Assembly (NCBI GenBank): GCA_003342895.1
Contig: PTFA01000362.1
Span: 280,482-344,481 of the forward strand
Length of the DNA stretch: 64,000 nucleotides
Origin: Casuarius casuarius
Lineage: Eukaryota > Chordata > Aves > Casuariiformes > Casuariidae
Reading direction: 5' to 3'
Numbering within the stretch: the stretch's first letter is position 1; each line of letters opens with the position of its first letter. The translations under genes and the position numbers were made by a program. Positions 36,812 to 48,183 of this stretch are shown here, one piece after another. The notes below the pieces were generated by a model. That model ran no database searches. It was not told where the DNA came from and saw only the letters and a list, made by a program, of their open reading frames with translations.

Positions 36812-39800
36812 TTTGTGATGAATCTGGGATGTGATTTCAGAGAGATGGGCATGTTATATTATTTTGAGGAAGCTTGATTTTTAGGTATGTTTACTGCTTC
36901 CAATTTAAAAATGTTTTAAATTGTTGTGGGTTTATTCAGATATCAGTAACTTCCAAACAATTGGAATAAATGTTGTGATTTGATATTTTGCTTTTTTTTT
37001 TTTCTTCCTTAGTTAACCTTCTGAATTTTGGAAGGGTTTTAAGTGAACTGTGTCATTGACATTTCTTTTATAGTCAGAAAACAGTGGAACCATTGAGGAC
37101 ACAACAACTTCAACAAAACTCTGAGAAAATAGTTCATCTAGTCTTTGGTGCATGTAAAAATCCACCTTTAGATCTTGTCCACATTCATTTGAGAGTTCTT
37201 ATCTTCGGGTTTGGGGTTTTGACAAGTTCCTATTATAATAATTATGAGATATAATCCTGAGATCAGTGGTGTTCAGCCGTAGTCTTGGCTGTGCTTCAGC
37301 CTGCCTTCTCTCAAAATTGTTGCTGGTCCATCTCACCATTCTCACTGCAGTCTCCTGCTGCACCCCACCATATCTTCCCCCTGCCGTTCTGCCATCAGGA
37401 AAGCTTTGTTTCGGATCTGTCCTTCGTTTCTAATGTTGGTGCACCTCCCTTAATTGGGAATCGGAAGGCATGTCTCATTTATTTATGCCAGCATCTGGGT
37501 ATATACTTTTTTTCTTTTCTAATTCTTCCGTCCAGTAATAAACTGGTATTCTAGTCTATGTAGCATGTGGTATTTATCCTTGGCAAATATACAGTAGAAG
37601 GAGTATAGCTTTCTCCCACACTGAACAGACTTTGTGTCTAAGGTAGAGCGGTTCAGACAGATGCAATTCAGAGCAATAATGATGCAAGATTCTGGCGTTT
37701 CTGCAGCTCTGTTGCAGCTGTTGGCGGGGTTTGCTGTTGCATCATCCACAGTAATTTAGTATTTTAAATCAATTTGGAACAAGAATTTTAGATTAGCTTG
37801 AGCACGTATAATTAATTCTAGAATTCTAATCAAAAGAAAAATACTAGGCCAAAGGAAATTTGCTTTAGAAGTTAAAAAAATATATATATATTTATTACGC
37901 ACAGTATACTTATAGTGACAGTTGTTTGTTTGGATTTAATTAACATGCTAAGATATGTGCTCTTTAATTTACTGATGTAAAACTATTAATCTTCTCCATC
38001 AACAGGTTGGTTCATCAACAGGATGTTTGATGTTTTAATATTACCTTTGAAAGATGAGTAAAATTGTCGAGCATTTGGGAATGAACGTGACTTCCTGAAT
38101 CCATATGCTTTTTTTTACAGTTTTAAGACCATAATCTCCTATATTGATGAGCAGTTTGAGCGATATCTGCATGATGAGAGTGGTTTGAACAGAAGACATA
38201 TCATAGATAACCGGGTTCACTGCTGCTTCTATTTCATTTCACCATTTGGTCATGGGTAGGTATTTCTCGGTGATTTTATTTTTGAAGTGATTTTACTTTG
38301 GGGGCTTGGTTTTGTGCCCATTGACTTAAATTTTCAGAATCAGGTTGCTGTTAGTTAAGTATTAGCACTGCTGGAGTTACTGTGTCCTTTCTGCGTAAGG
38401 AGAGTATGCAAGGCTCTGCATGTCATCTAATATAGATACAAATAGCTGGAATTAATACTTAGTAATCCAGGGAGTGTTTTCTTTTTAAGATATTGTTCAT
38501 GTTGATGTGAAAATAAATTGGTCATTTAGATTTAAAATAAATTAAATTTTTTTTTCATAATTTAATTTTAGTCTTAAACCTTTGGATGTTGAGTTTATGA
38601 AGGCCATACACAACAAAGTTAATATTGTACCAGTGATTGCAAAAGCTGATACACTTTCTCTGAAAGAGCGAGAGAGGCTAAAGAAAAGGGTAAGTTTTTC
38701 TAGCTTGCAGAAAAATGTTGGACTTTAGTTATAGTAGTGTGGTCACTGAAGAGAGAGGCATTTTCATTCAATTTCACTCCATCCTAGCCAAGAAAAATGT
38801 AATCTTATGTGCACAGGGTAACATTATTTAAAATCATTAAGAAAACATATACAGTTTGATATCTTGCAATTTCTTTTATTATGTGTTTAACTGAGAAATT
38901 GTCCTTTAAGTGTTGCCTGCAAAATGGCAGGTTGGCTATGTTTAAGATTACATTGTAAGTGGATTTTTAAACTTTTAGAATATTTAAATGCATTTGCTGA
39001 TGGTAATTGCTCCCTTACCAGTTTGATCTGTCCCAAAGCAGCAACAGTATCATTTGCGTGTATTTTTTTGCCCAGTCAGAATTCTGAGGTTTGAAAAATA
39101 GGATTTTCAGAGATTTTTTTTGATCTTTTTGTATGTTCCTCTCTTTGCTGACACATTCCAATCCTTTCTTCCATAGCCCAGCCCCCTTAACAGTTTGTCT
39201 TGCAGGACTTGATGTTGTATTTGGAGGTGGGAGGCAAAATTAAGAAAAACACCTTAGAATTAATTTGCCAGAGGACTCAGCTGACCCAGTCTTATCTATT
39301 ACAGTTAAAACTTTATTTATTATTTTTTCAGTTATTTGGAAAATCCCTATAGTTTTCTTAATTTTTTTTTTTTGCAAGTTGGGTAAGTTAGGTATACTTC
39401 ACTTTGAAATAGTTGTTTTGCCAGAATTCTGCAGAAATAGGAAATTTTTTTAAGAGCTAAATTTAGATTTCTGGCAACTGGTTTTCTGCTGCAGATACCA
39501 CTTCTAAACTAGCAGTCAAGAATACAGGGGAAAAAAGCATTAGTGGTATTTGCAGCTCTATTTTTTTAAAAAACCCCCCAATAATAATTTGGGAGCAAGA
39601 GCAGGAGTTTTAGACTTTTCAAAGCAATTATGACTTTTGTGTCAATGCTTTCTCATTTTAAAAAATTGCAAAGGATTAAAAAAGCAGTAGAGCTTAGTTT
39701 CTTTGTGTGTAATCCACACAGGATAGTGTTTTTTGAATTCTTGATTGATTGCAGGGAAGGCCCTTTCCTTGGAACACTACTGTGACAGGCACACTTAAGT

Positions 39801-42800
39801 AGTTTTAAAATGGTTAAACATTTTTTTTTATTATTTGGGTCTCTCTATTGATTGCCTCCTGTATGCGCGTTTCAAAACTGTTCCCATTTAAAGTCGGTTC
39901 ATGCATGATTCTTTCTTGGCTATCCTGCTGCTACATTACATTAAAAAGTAAAAATAATTACCCAGTAATATTAGGAACAGCTTAAATTGGAGGAAAGAGG
40001 ATGCTCATCACCTAAATTAAACAGTTTTTCTCTCTTAATTTGCAACTTGAATGAGGATTAAACTGTGTGTTCTCAATTTGAACCAAGATGTAAATGAGCT
40101 GAGGTAAACAGAAAGCAAAATATATTTGCATATTTTAAAAAATGAAATAAAATAAAACCACTTGAAGTTGGGGACTTCTACACTAGAAATAAATTTGCAG
40201 TCCACATGGTAAACAGTCTTGGTACCACAAAGTTAAAACTTCTGCGACTGTTTTTTGACTTTTTAAAAATCTCTATTCATGCTCGGAAGAGGAACTTGGT
40301 TTTCTTCTCAAGTAAAATCGAAGTATAATAGTATTCCCTGAGCAAGGGAGACAGTGCTTCAGTTTTGACATTTGCAGCTAGTGTGAAACAGGAACAATTG
40401 GGAAGGAAGAAGTGTTGTTTTATAGCTTTGTTTAAAATTAAACTTCACAGCTAGTGATAGATGTAATTTTGGGTATAATAAAATATTAGAGACTGAACAA
40501 TGTAATGCTCTATTGCAGATCTTGTTTCTACACAATAATCAGTGTTACTGAGTAGATATTCTCTTGAAGGATATAATGTTAACGTACAGCAATATGCAGT
40601 GTCGTCTGCCTGAAAGTCTGTGGAAAGTGATTGTTGAATATCATGATGGAATGTGGTGTTTAAAAACAGATTCTTTGCTAGTAATTTGGATCAGTAAGAT
40701 GAGTCCAAATTTCTCAAGAGATGGTTTGTGCTTAAGAGTTCTGACTTTACACATATCACAGAATCACACAATTACACATATATTATCTCCATTTCTTATA
40801 CTTATAAATCTCAGATTCTGGATGAAATTGAAGAGCATGGCATCAAGATTTATCACCTGCCTGATGCTGAATCAGATGAGGATGAAGATTTTAAAGAGCA
40901 GACCAGACTCCTGAAGGTAAGACCGGCTTCATAGGCTGCATACATAGATGAGGCAAAAATAGTATACTCTATCTTTTCATACTGCTCACGTGGCTTTAAA
41001 ACAAGTTACGTGCTGTGAGACCTTCAGACCACTGTAGCTCTATGGCTGGGCTTCACTATCTAGAAGATGGTGATAACAATGATTATTTTTTTTCTGTAAA
41101 GTATTTTGACAGCTTCAAATTAGCATTACAAACTTATTACCATAATAAGCAACGCTGAGCAAAACAAGAGCTGTTGACGGAGTTCTTTTTGTTCTAGTTT
41201 ATTCCTAGTAATTTTTGAATTTTGCTTTCAGACCAGTATTCCATTTTGTGTAGTGGGATCCAATCAACTGATTGAAGCCAAAGGTAAAAAAGTTAGAGGT
41301 CGACTCTACCCATGGGGTGTAGTTGAAGTGGAGAATCCAGAACATAATGACTTCCTGAAGCTGAGGACCATGTTAATGTAAGTTAGAAAATTCCAATTAG
41401 ATATTAGGAAAAAAAATTTCACTGTGAAGGTGAAATTAGTCCCTGGGGCCTGGAGAGGTTATGGAATCTCCATGTGTGGAGACGTTCAGAATTCATCTGG
41501 AGAAGGCCCTGAGCAACCTGATCTAGTTGGCCCTGGCCCGAGCAGGGATTGGACCAGATATGTTCTAGAGGTCCTTTCCAATCTGAATTATTCAGTAATT
41601 CTGTGAAAATAATCATCTCTCTCATCAATTTTTTGAACACAGTGTAGTACAACTATTTAGAGGCTCAAGAACATAAAACAGATTGAGTTATACCTGCTGC
41701 TTAAAATATCTGTATCTATATATCTGCAAAGGACTCTTACACACCCTCACCCACCCACCCACCTCACTTTCTTACTTAGCTTCCCCTGACAACCCCCAGC
41801 CCACTCCGCACACACTATGCTTTTCTACTTAGCTTCCCTGTCCAGGGCTGCTTCATCAAAAGTTTCACCCAGAGGGACAGCTTATATCTCAGAGTCTGAG
41901 GTGGTGTCTCTGTGTGCCTTTTATTGCACCAATTTAACTTAAGTTAGCTTTTAAATTAGCACACTAAACAGGTGCAGACACTGAGCACGCTTATTTTTTG
42001 TTTCATCATGTTTTTAGTCAAACTGCAAATCTTTTTCCTGTTCAATTTAACTATATAATGAATATTTACACATAAATTAAAGTCGTCTGGGTTACGTCAG
42101 TGCAGTTTCATCAGCTAGATATAATAGGATATCTGTGTTAAAAATATTACTGTATATGTGGCTTAAGTTCTCGGAATGGACTTATCAAAATGTTATTCAG
42201 CTCTGCAATGCATGTGTATGCTCTTCTTTCATGGCAGAGCATGTAAAATTATTGGAAGTCTTTTAAAAGAAGAGTTTCGGAAGCGGAGTTCTTGATAAGT
42301 ATGGTATATAAGGTGATGTGTTAGATATGTGCCATGAAGCCATTTAGTTTTGATGCCATTTGGACAGACTATTTTGATCAGGAGTTGCTTGAGAGTGGGA
42401 AGGTGCCTTTCAGATATTCCCTGCAGTGTTCTTTGTGTACTAGTGCACCCACTGCTGGTCCCTAGAGCTTGAACAGTAATAAGATTCAACGCTACTGGCT
42501 GTGACTTGCTAAACAAAGGAGAAATAAACATTTTTAGAAATCATGTAGACGATAGTTTTATAAAATTATATTTTGAATCAGTTGACCCAATACAGTGCGG
42601 AATGTGAGAGCTTCTTGAGCAATCTGATGGAACACATGTGCGTGCTATATTTAAATTATTTTTCTTCCTCCAGCACCCATATGCAAGATCTTCAGGAGGT
42701 GACCCAAGATCTTCACTATGAGAACTTCCGCTCTGAGAGGCTCAAACGAGGCGGCAGGTTGTCATCTCGTGGTTATGTGCTATTTCTTCCTCCTTTGAAC

Positions 42801-45800
42801 TTAGGTTTTTGTTTTTTCTCTGTCTCCCTCTATTTCTCTCTGACCTTTTCATTGCTAGGAATTGATAAATCATAGATAGCTCTGTAGTTCCAGCCAACAC
42901 CAAGGTCAGCTGATCAGCTTACACTTAGGAGTTGAGTATAAGAAAAACTAGTATGCAAATCTGAAGAAACAGTTGTGAAATTAGAAGAGTATAGCTAGGT
43001 CTCTGCTTTGCTTAGGGCTTTGACACAGTTGGATTGGAATGTTTAAAGTAAATAAGCAGAGCAGATGTGTATGTTAAATGGCTTCTAAAAATATCTGCAA
43101 GTTAAAAATCAGTCCCAGTACGTTAAAAAATTTCTTTTCAGACCTGTCTGGACTGTGTCTTTAAAAAGAGAAACTTATGTCCTACTGCAGTGCTTTATTC
43201 AACATGGTGTAAATAACTAATTTTCTTTGGAGAGTAGTCATAGTATAATGCCTTTCAACACTATTTTGAGCTGTGGTGGGTAGGGCAATCTATCCTGGTA
43301 AGAGAGGCAGGCTGAGCCCCCCCCCATTTTTAACTAAAATGACAGGGTTTGTAAAGTTGCGTTTAGTTCTTGCTGAAAACTGGGTGTTCCATGGTTTAGA
43401 TTTTTAAGTTGCTTCTCTTATTTCAACCACTAGAGGGTTTCATAATTGCACACTTCAGTGGGTTTGATATACTTTGCAAAGCTTTTTTCAGCCTGAAACT
43501 TCCCTTGTTGACAGAAGTTTTATCCCGTGCCTAGTCCGTTTTCAGGAAAAAGAGTTTGTCTCTGCCTGTAGCATTGGCCTACAAGTTCAGTTTTCCCTTC
43601 AGGCAAGAGGACATACTTTTCTTCCCTGTTTTTTCGATCTTCTCTTCTTAAGTTCAAGTTACAAAAAAGATCTTTGTCAAGTTACAGTGTCTGTTATCCA
43701 ACAGGTGTGTCTGAAGGCCTTAGATATAATGTCACCTAACGCTCTCCAGAGTTAAAATAATGCTTACCAGTTTTAGAGGACTTAAAAAAGCCTCACTCGA
43801 GGACCTGGGACAGTAAACTGCTAAGTTGGGGTATCTTTGTGAAACTGAAACATGTTTTTGTATCTGGTTTAGTTAAATAGGAATAAACCTCCACTGAGGT
43901 GGAGTTAGGATGCAGTTATGTTTATTGTAAGTGAGGGTAGTGTGTGCAGAAATTGTTTCAAATTTGCACCTATCCCACCGGCAGTCCTTAGTGCTTGTTG
44001 ATTGTATTCACTAGTGTTCCTAGAGGCTTTCAGGCACAGAGGGGTTTTTTTTGACAATCTGTCTCTCTGTTAACCTTTTAGCAAACATCCATTCATTTGG
44101 TTTGCACTTTTGATAGCACTTTTATGGTTAGATTTATTAGTAGATTTTTTTTTCACTGCAACATGGGATAGGAGAAATGTAGCAGCAGAGTGGTAGAGAA
44201 TATAGTACCTCTAAATGCTTTGAAGTTCAGTTTCTCAATTTGAAACTTGGATGTCCCACTTGAGCAATAGTTTGCTTAGATATTGGTTGACAGCATTTGC
44301 TTAATTTTAACAGGCATAATCAATGTTTGTACTATAATTGTATCTGTTACACAAAACAAATCTTTTGGAATTACTAAAATATACTAGAAAAATAATCAAC
44401 CTTCAAACTCTCAAGTGGAGAAGAAGCAGGTAAAAGGCTCCTCCAGTTAGAAGATATGTACAGTGATTATGTTGCTTTTACAGGTTTGCTTATAAGTGAC
44501 TTGTACACATGTGTGTGCATGCATAGTAGCAAGTTTTCTCAAAAGATAAATGTACTCATTTATTTAAGGATTTGCATTTTATTTGAGTACAATACTGTAC
44601 TGAACAAAGGATTAGAGACTTCCTATCTTTTTGTCTTTAGCTGTTTATATAACTTGTCTTACTCTTAAAGGTTTTCATAAGTAATGTGTGTTTTTTAGAT
44701 CCTTCATAGCAAACATGATTCATAAAGTCAGAGGTGAGATAGAACTGCATCAAAGGAAGGTTCTGCCTGGGGGTAGCTGTGCTTCCAGATTCACAGTTTC
44801 TTAAAGCACTAAGTACTTGATGTGTTGCTTCCATGTTTTTGCTAATATCTTGTCCAGCATTATCCTGAACTTGCATTTTGATTTAGTCGTACTGATTTAT
44901 TGCACCAATGAAAAACAAAAATTGAGTTAAGTGTTTATAGTATTTCTGAATTTGATATACCTGTGTGGTACTCCAATTACAATCAGTTAAGGTAATGTTA
45001 TGCTCAAGTAAACTGCTATACTTGAATACTGTTCAGAAATAATTTTCATTCATACCTATATAGGAAGATCTGGCATGTTCTGAACTCATAGAAGCCTTTT
45101 TGAATCTTATACTTGTTCTGAGCTTAAATTGCTGGAGGAGTAAGGGGTAAATTGATGTTTCACTTGGAAAGAAAAAAAATTTAATATAAAAGATCTATTA
45201 AATCTGTGTGGGGAAAGTGCTTCAATAAATTCTCTGTGTATTGTCAAATGTTCACAAATAAGGCGAACATCTATTCTGAGAGCCTTTTTTTTTTTTTGTC
45301 AGAGCATTCAATAGAAATGAAAGATCCAGAGTGTATGCGTGTTGCTAAACAATATTTTTCTTATCTTAGGAAAATAGAAGATGAAGAAGTAAACAAAGAC
45401 CAGATTCTACTTGAAAAAGAAGCTGAAGTAAGATGGCAAAACTCTGTACTCATGTGGTTAGGGGAATTTTATTCTTTTACTGTTTTGGGCCAAGTGATTT
45501 ACATAATCTTGTTAATTTTTAAAGGGAAAGACAGCAGAATTTTCTGATATAAAGTTATTCAAGCTGGGATAACAAAACAGAAAGCAAAGAGGTGTAGAAG
45601 AGTCTCAGAATATTCATTTACTGGAACAAATGGAATCTGATTCCATATAGTGGAATCCAGCATGTCATCAATGAATTTAATGCATGTTGCAGGGGGAGGG
45701 AGAGCTACCCTTGTACCTGAGAAAAGGCTCTGGAGTTAGTAATTGCAGATCAGGAAAAGTCAGTTTAGCTGTATAGCAAAGGAGGAAACAGTGTTAGGAG

Positions 45801-47386
45801 TTGGGAATAATGAAGAAAGTGGAAATTCTCATTCTGCTACTAAGATAAATCCATAATGTGTAGCTCAAACACCGTTTTCATGGCCACCTAGCTCAAAAAA
45901 GGTATAGCCGAGACCCAGAAAAAGTACAATGAAAGGTGAAGAGTGGGCAGAAAGGCTGAACTGGAGATCTGAAGCTACTTTGGTATGAGATTGGGCTAAT
46001 ATTCTTTTTGGGAAGTAGACAACAGAAGGCAAGGTTATAATAAGGAGCTTATATAATCATGGATGGCAAGATGAATAGGAAACTACAAAATAAGATGCAG
46101 GTCACATCTAACAAAGTTAATAGGTGGCAGATTTCAAGCAGAAAAGGTACTTTCAACACAGTCTGTAAGTTGTAGAGCTCATTGGCATGGAATTTTTTGC
46201 ATACCAAAAGTATAGATGAGCTCAAAAAGGCTGAGACATGTTCTCAGAGAAAGTAAAACTCGCCTTTTCTCGCTAAACACAAAAATAAATTTTTTTCGAT
46301 TTAGAAAGTTCCAAAGACTTAGATTTCTAGAAATTGAGAGAGTATGCACACAATTGTGTGTGCACCTGGATCTTGTGCTTTTCCATACGTCTGCTAGGAG
46401 CCAGTGTTGGAAAGAAGGCTGAGTTAGATGGACCTTTTGGTCTGTCCTAGCACAAGAAGACCCTCAAGCCTCCAGCTGCGGTCTTACTGGCTATCAAAGT
46501 CCAAAAAATAACCAGAAAAAAAATGAAAAGGGTCATAATTCCAAGGAACATGTAGAAAGACATTGTAAACATCTCACAGCTTTAACTTTTTGTTGCTGCG
46601 AAGGCAACTAAAACCATTTCAGTAGTGAGGTTGACTTCCCATCTGTCAGGCAGTTTGGTACTGTAAAAGAATTTCTAAGTGTTGTACATGTAACACGGCT
46701 GAATTAATCTCAGTAGCTGAGTTACATGATTGCCCTTTATTTAAAGATTCCAGTACTCTAAAATTTAGCTTGTAGGAATTCAAACATTTTTAATAATGCA
46801 TGTGTCTCCTTGGATGGTTTGCCTGTAATACTTGCTTCCACATAGTCATTACTAGCAAGAGTGTTGAGAAATAATCCTGACAGTTTTTCTCTGACAGATA
46901 CAGGTATAGTTGGAAGGACATAAATGCAGTCTACAACCTGCTTTTCTTCTGACTAGCCTTAGTAACGATGTTTGTTCAGCACTTCAACACCGTAAGTCTT
47001 ACATATTTAACTTCAGGGAAAGCAAAGACTTCCATTTAGGGATGCTTAAAAAGCATGGTCCTAAATTACAATAATAAAGCCTGTTCATTTCAGTCAGTAA
47101 ATTTCCAACCTCTTAATGGATGAAGCAATAGGAAAAACCACCATAACCTGAGATTACTGCCCGTCAGATAAACCTAATGCAAATGTGTGTGCCTTCTTTA
47201 ATATAAATAATTAATAGTGTGGTGGCAGTGAAGAATCATACTCTGAAGCAAGATAAGGATTCTCCTATGCTACCTTTCCAGCTTCGTCGCATGCAGGAGA
47301 TGATTGCGAGAATGCAGGCACAGATGCAAATGCAGATGCAGAGTGGAGAAGGAGACAGCAGTACAGTTCCTGGACACCATGTATAA
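30722..47386 (+). CDS. SEPTIN2: Septin-2, complete coding sequence in 11 exons (362 residues)
   Basis: Exons: 30722-30730, 32094-32214, 35494-35580, 36429-36552, 38121-38255, 38572-38689, 40815-40916, 41232-41377, 42674-42757, 45370-45427 and 47282-47386. They sum to 1089 bases, all phases match, and the protein begins [20 protein letters not shown] and ends VPGHHV. Septin-2 is a GTP-binding protein that joins SEPT6/7/9-type septins in filaments at the cleavage furrow, cortex and ciliary base. Visible features are the basic stretch HRKSVKK (28-34), P-loop GESGLGKST (44-52), switch I Thr78, G3 DTPGYGD (101-107), G4 AKAD (182-185), acidic DAESDEDED with Ser218, Arg256 and the septin unique element around [20 protein letters not shown], and a coiled coil from about 310. 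The human protein is 361 residues. No frameshift or stop is present. Confidence 0.98.
32069..32091 (+). repeat. (TTTTA)n array serving as the polypyrimidine tract of a SEPTIN2 exon
   Basis: Four to five pentamer units lead directly into tttttag at the acceptor of the exon starting at 32094. Confidence 0.9.
32094..32214 (+). CDS. SEPTIN2: SEPTIN2 exon, residues 4-43
   Basis: It codes [20 protein letters not shown] through FTLMVVG and ends on the first base of the P-loop glycine codon. The acceptor follows a TTTTA pentamer array; the donor is gtaagg. Confidence 0.97.
32215..35493 (+). other. SEPTIN2 intron
   Basis: AT-rich intron of 3.3 kb with no recognisable repeat body, RNA gene or ORF of interest. 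The preceding intron (30731-32093) is likewise empty apart from the TTTTA array at its end. Confidence 0.75.
35494..35580 (+). CDS. SEPTIN2: SEPTIN2 exon, residues 44-72 (P-loop)
   Basis: It completes the glycine codon, then codes [28 protein letters not shown]. It contains the GTP phosphate-binding P-loop GESGLGKST. Acceptor cacag, donor gtaaac. Confidence 0.97.
36429..36552 (+). CDS. SEPTIN2: SEPTIN2 exon, residues 73-113 (switch I and G3)
   Basis: It codes [20 protein letters not shown] through [13 protein letters not shown]. It carries Thr78 (needed for hydrolysis in catalytic septins) and the Walker-B/G3 DTPG. Acceptor ttttag, donor gtatgt. Confidence 0.97.
36553..38120 (+). other. SEPTIN2 intron with a TG microsatellite
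   Basis: It holds the TG repeat at 36764-36807. A pair of short open frames near 37285-37749 on opposite strands have no recognisable product. Confidence 0.75.
36764..36807 (+). repeat. (TG)22 microsatellite
   Basis: It is an uninterrupted TG run of 44 bases on the sense strand, 211 bases downstream of the exon that ends at 36552. Confidence 0.97.
38121..38255 (+). CDS. SEPTIN2: SEPTIN2 exon, residues 114-158
   Basis: It codes [20 protein letters not shown] through FYFISPFGH. It forms part of the GTPase core and the dimer-interface helices. Acceptor tttacag, donor gtaggt. Confidence 0.97.
38572..38689 (+). CDS. SEPTIN2: SEPTIN2 exon, residues 159-198 (G4)
   Basis: It codes [20 protein letters not shown] then [23 protein letters not shown] is the guanine-specificity motif. 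Acceptor ttttag, donor gtaagt. Confidence 0.97.
38690..40814 (+). other. SEPTIN2 intron
   Basis: 2.1 kb of AT-rich sequence. An open frame at 40564-40914 overlaps the next exon in a different reading frame and is a shadow. No transposon body is visible; a 14-base CR1-end-like word near 40757 is too short to call. Confidence 0.7.
40815..40916 (+). CDS. SEPTIN2: SEPTIN2 exon, residues 199-232
   Basis: It codes [34 protein letters not shown], with the acidic patch that contains the CK2-site serine known in human (Ser218). It is phase 0 at both ends, so skipping it would keep the frame. Acceptor tctcag, donor gtaaga. Confidence 0.97.
41232..41377 (+). CDS. SEPTIN2: SEPTIN2 exon, residues 233-280 (septin unique element)
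   Basis: It codes [48 protein letters not shown] plus two bases of an isoleucine codon. It includes the nucleotide-contacting Gly241 and Arg256 positions. Acceptor tttcag, donor gtaagt. A CR1 fragment begins about 20 bases after the donor. Confidence 0.97.
41397..41608 (+). mobile_element. CR1 LINE 3' end, sense, inside a SEPTIN2 intron
   Basis: The CR1 landmarks are present in order: TATTAGGAAAAAA...TTCACTGTGAAGG, a GGAGAGGTTATGGAATCTCC block, CTGGAGAAGGCCCTGAGCAACC, GCAGGGATTGGACCAGAT, GAGGTCCTTTCCAATCTGAA and the terminal ATTCAGTAATTCTGTG. It is 5'-truncated and moderately diverged. It starts about 20 bases after the donor at 41377. Confidence 0.9.
42674..42757 (+). CDS. SEPTIN2: SEPTIN2 exon, residues 281-308
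   Basis: It codes [27 protein letters not shown] and ends on AG of an arginine codon. The acceptor is ctccag; the donor gttgtc is poor at +3, +5 and +6. The open frame continues into the intron to a stop at 42873-42875. Confidence 0.95.
42758..45369 (+). other. SEPTIN2 intron
   Basis: 2.6 kb. The first 118 bases stay open in frame with the upstream exon; the rest contains no recognisable gene or repeat. Confidence 0.7.
45370..45427 (+). CDS. SEPTIN2: SEPTIN2 exon, residues 309-328 (start of coiled coil)
   Basis: One base completes the arginine codon, then [19 protein letters not shown] follows. Acceptor ttatcttag, donor gtaaga. This 58-base exon begins the C-terminal coiled coil. Confidence 0.95.
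46060..46455 (+). mobile_element. Ancient CR1-type LINE 3' fragment in a SEPTIN2 intron
   Basis: The layout matches the old amniote CR1/L3-type 3' region: AAAAGGTACTTTCAACACAG, then AGAGCTCATTGGCATGGAAT (the diverged 'gtggaactcactgcc' block), AGATGAGCTCAAAAAGG, and the end block GAGTTAGATGGACCTTTTGG followed by TCTGTCCTAGCA. It is strongly diverged, and the boundaries are approximate. Confidence 0.65.
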
Positions 47387-47394
47387 AGTCTTTG
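47282..47394 (+). CDS. SEPTIN2: SEPTIN2 last coding exon (residues 329-362, stop, 8 bases of 3' UTR)
   Basis: It codes [34 protein letters not shown] with TAA at 47384-47386. A consensus donor (TTTG then gtaaga) follows 8 bases after the stop, and a good acceptor (ccttttgcag) lies at 47808, so the 3' UTR is probably split. Confidence 0.92.
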
Positions 47395-48177
47395 GTAAGA
47401 TGTTCAAACAGCTGCCTAAAGGGTTTTTCTTTTAGTAATTCATTATTGTGATCGGTATTCTGAAATTTTGGAAAAACTTTTACAAGACCAGTCTGCATAT
47501 ATTTCAGCCCTCTTGTTAATTTTTAATGTTTAACTAGTGTTTGTGAAGTGAAATGGATTGAAGCGTATCTAAATATTTGTGTGCGTTAAAATATATATAC
47601 ATTCAATTTTTCCAGAAAGTCTATACAATGTGTGTTGGTAAGAATTATAGAAGGAGTTTTTAAAATTGTGTAAACAGATGATTCTTAGACTCATGATGAA
47701 GTCATCGTTTCACTGTGACTCTTAATATATACAAGTTTTCAGTTTTCTAAATGTATGAGTAAGAAGATAGCTGATTTTTAAATAGTATTTTTCTGTCTCC
47801 TTTTGCAGATTACTTTATACCCTGTTAAAGTAAACATTCTGGAGTTGAATTATGATGGTGTTATACCAGAAAGGATGCCTTTTACTCAACATGTGACTTG
47901 GAGTTTACTTTAGAGTTTAACGTGGAAATGCATTGTGGTAACTTTTGTGATATGTATTTTATAACATGTAGTCAGTCAGTATTTTATATATTATACACAT
48001 ATGACTTTGATTCTCTTTAGTAATTCTTATATTGAGCTTATTTTCAATTTCCCATTGTATTAGGGGTACAGAGTAGACACTGAAACTTTTCTAGCCTGAC
48101 TTTGCATTAGTTGATTTTTACTTTTTTTTTTATGTGGCTTATTAGCCCCCTGCTTTTAACTTCCTACTACATTTAGA

Positions 48178-48183
48178 AATAAA
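48178..48183 (+). terminator. Candidate proximal poly(A) signal AATAAA
   Basis: It lies about 370 bases into the terminal exon, with T/G-rich sequence 20-50 bases downstream (gatggcttgttcaatgtttt). Confidence 0.5.

Noticed and set aside
40753..40776. ATCACAGAATCACA, resembling the antisense end of CR1
   Set aside because: Only about 14 bases match and no adjoining CR1 body is seen; chance is likely.
40564..40914. 116-codon plus-strand frame overlapping a SEPTIN2 exon
   Set aside because: It overlaps the exon 40815-40916 in a different frame; the exon's own frame matches septin-2.
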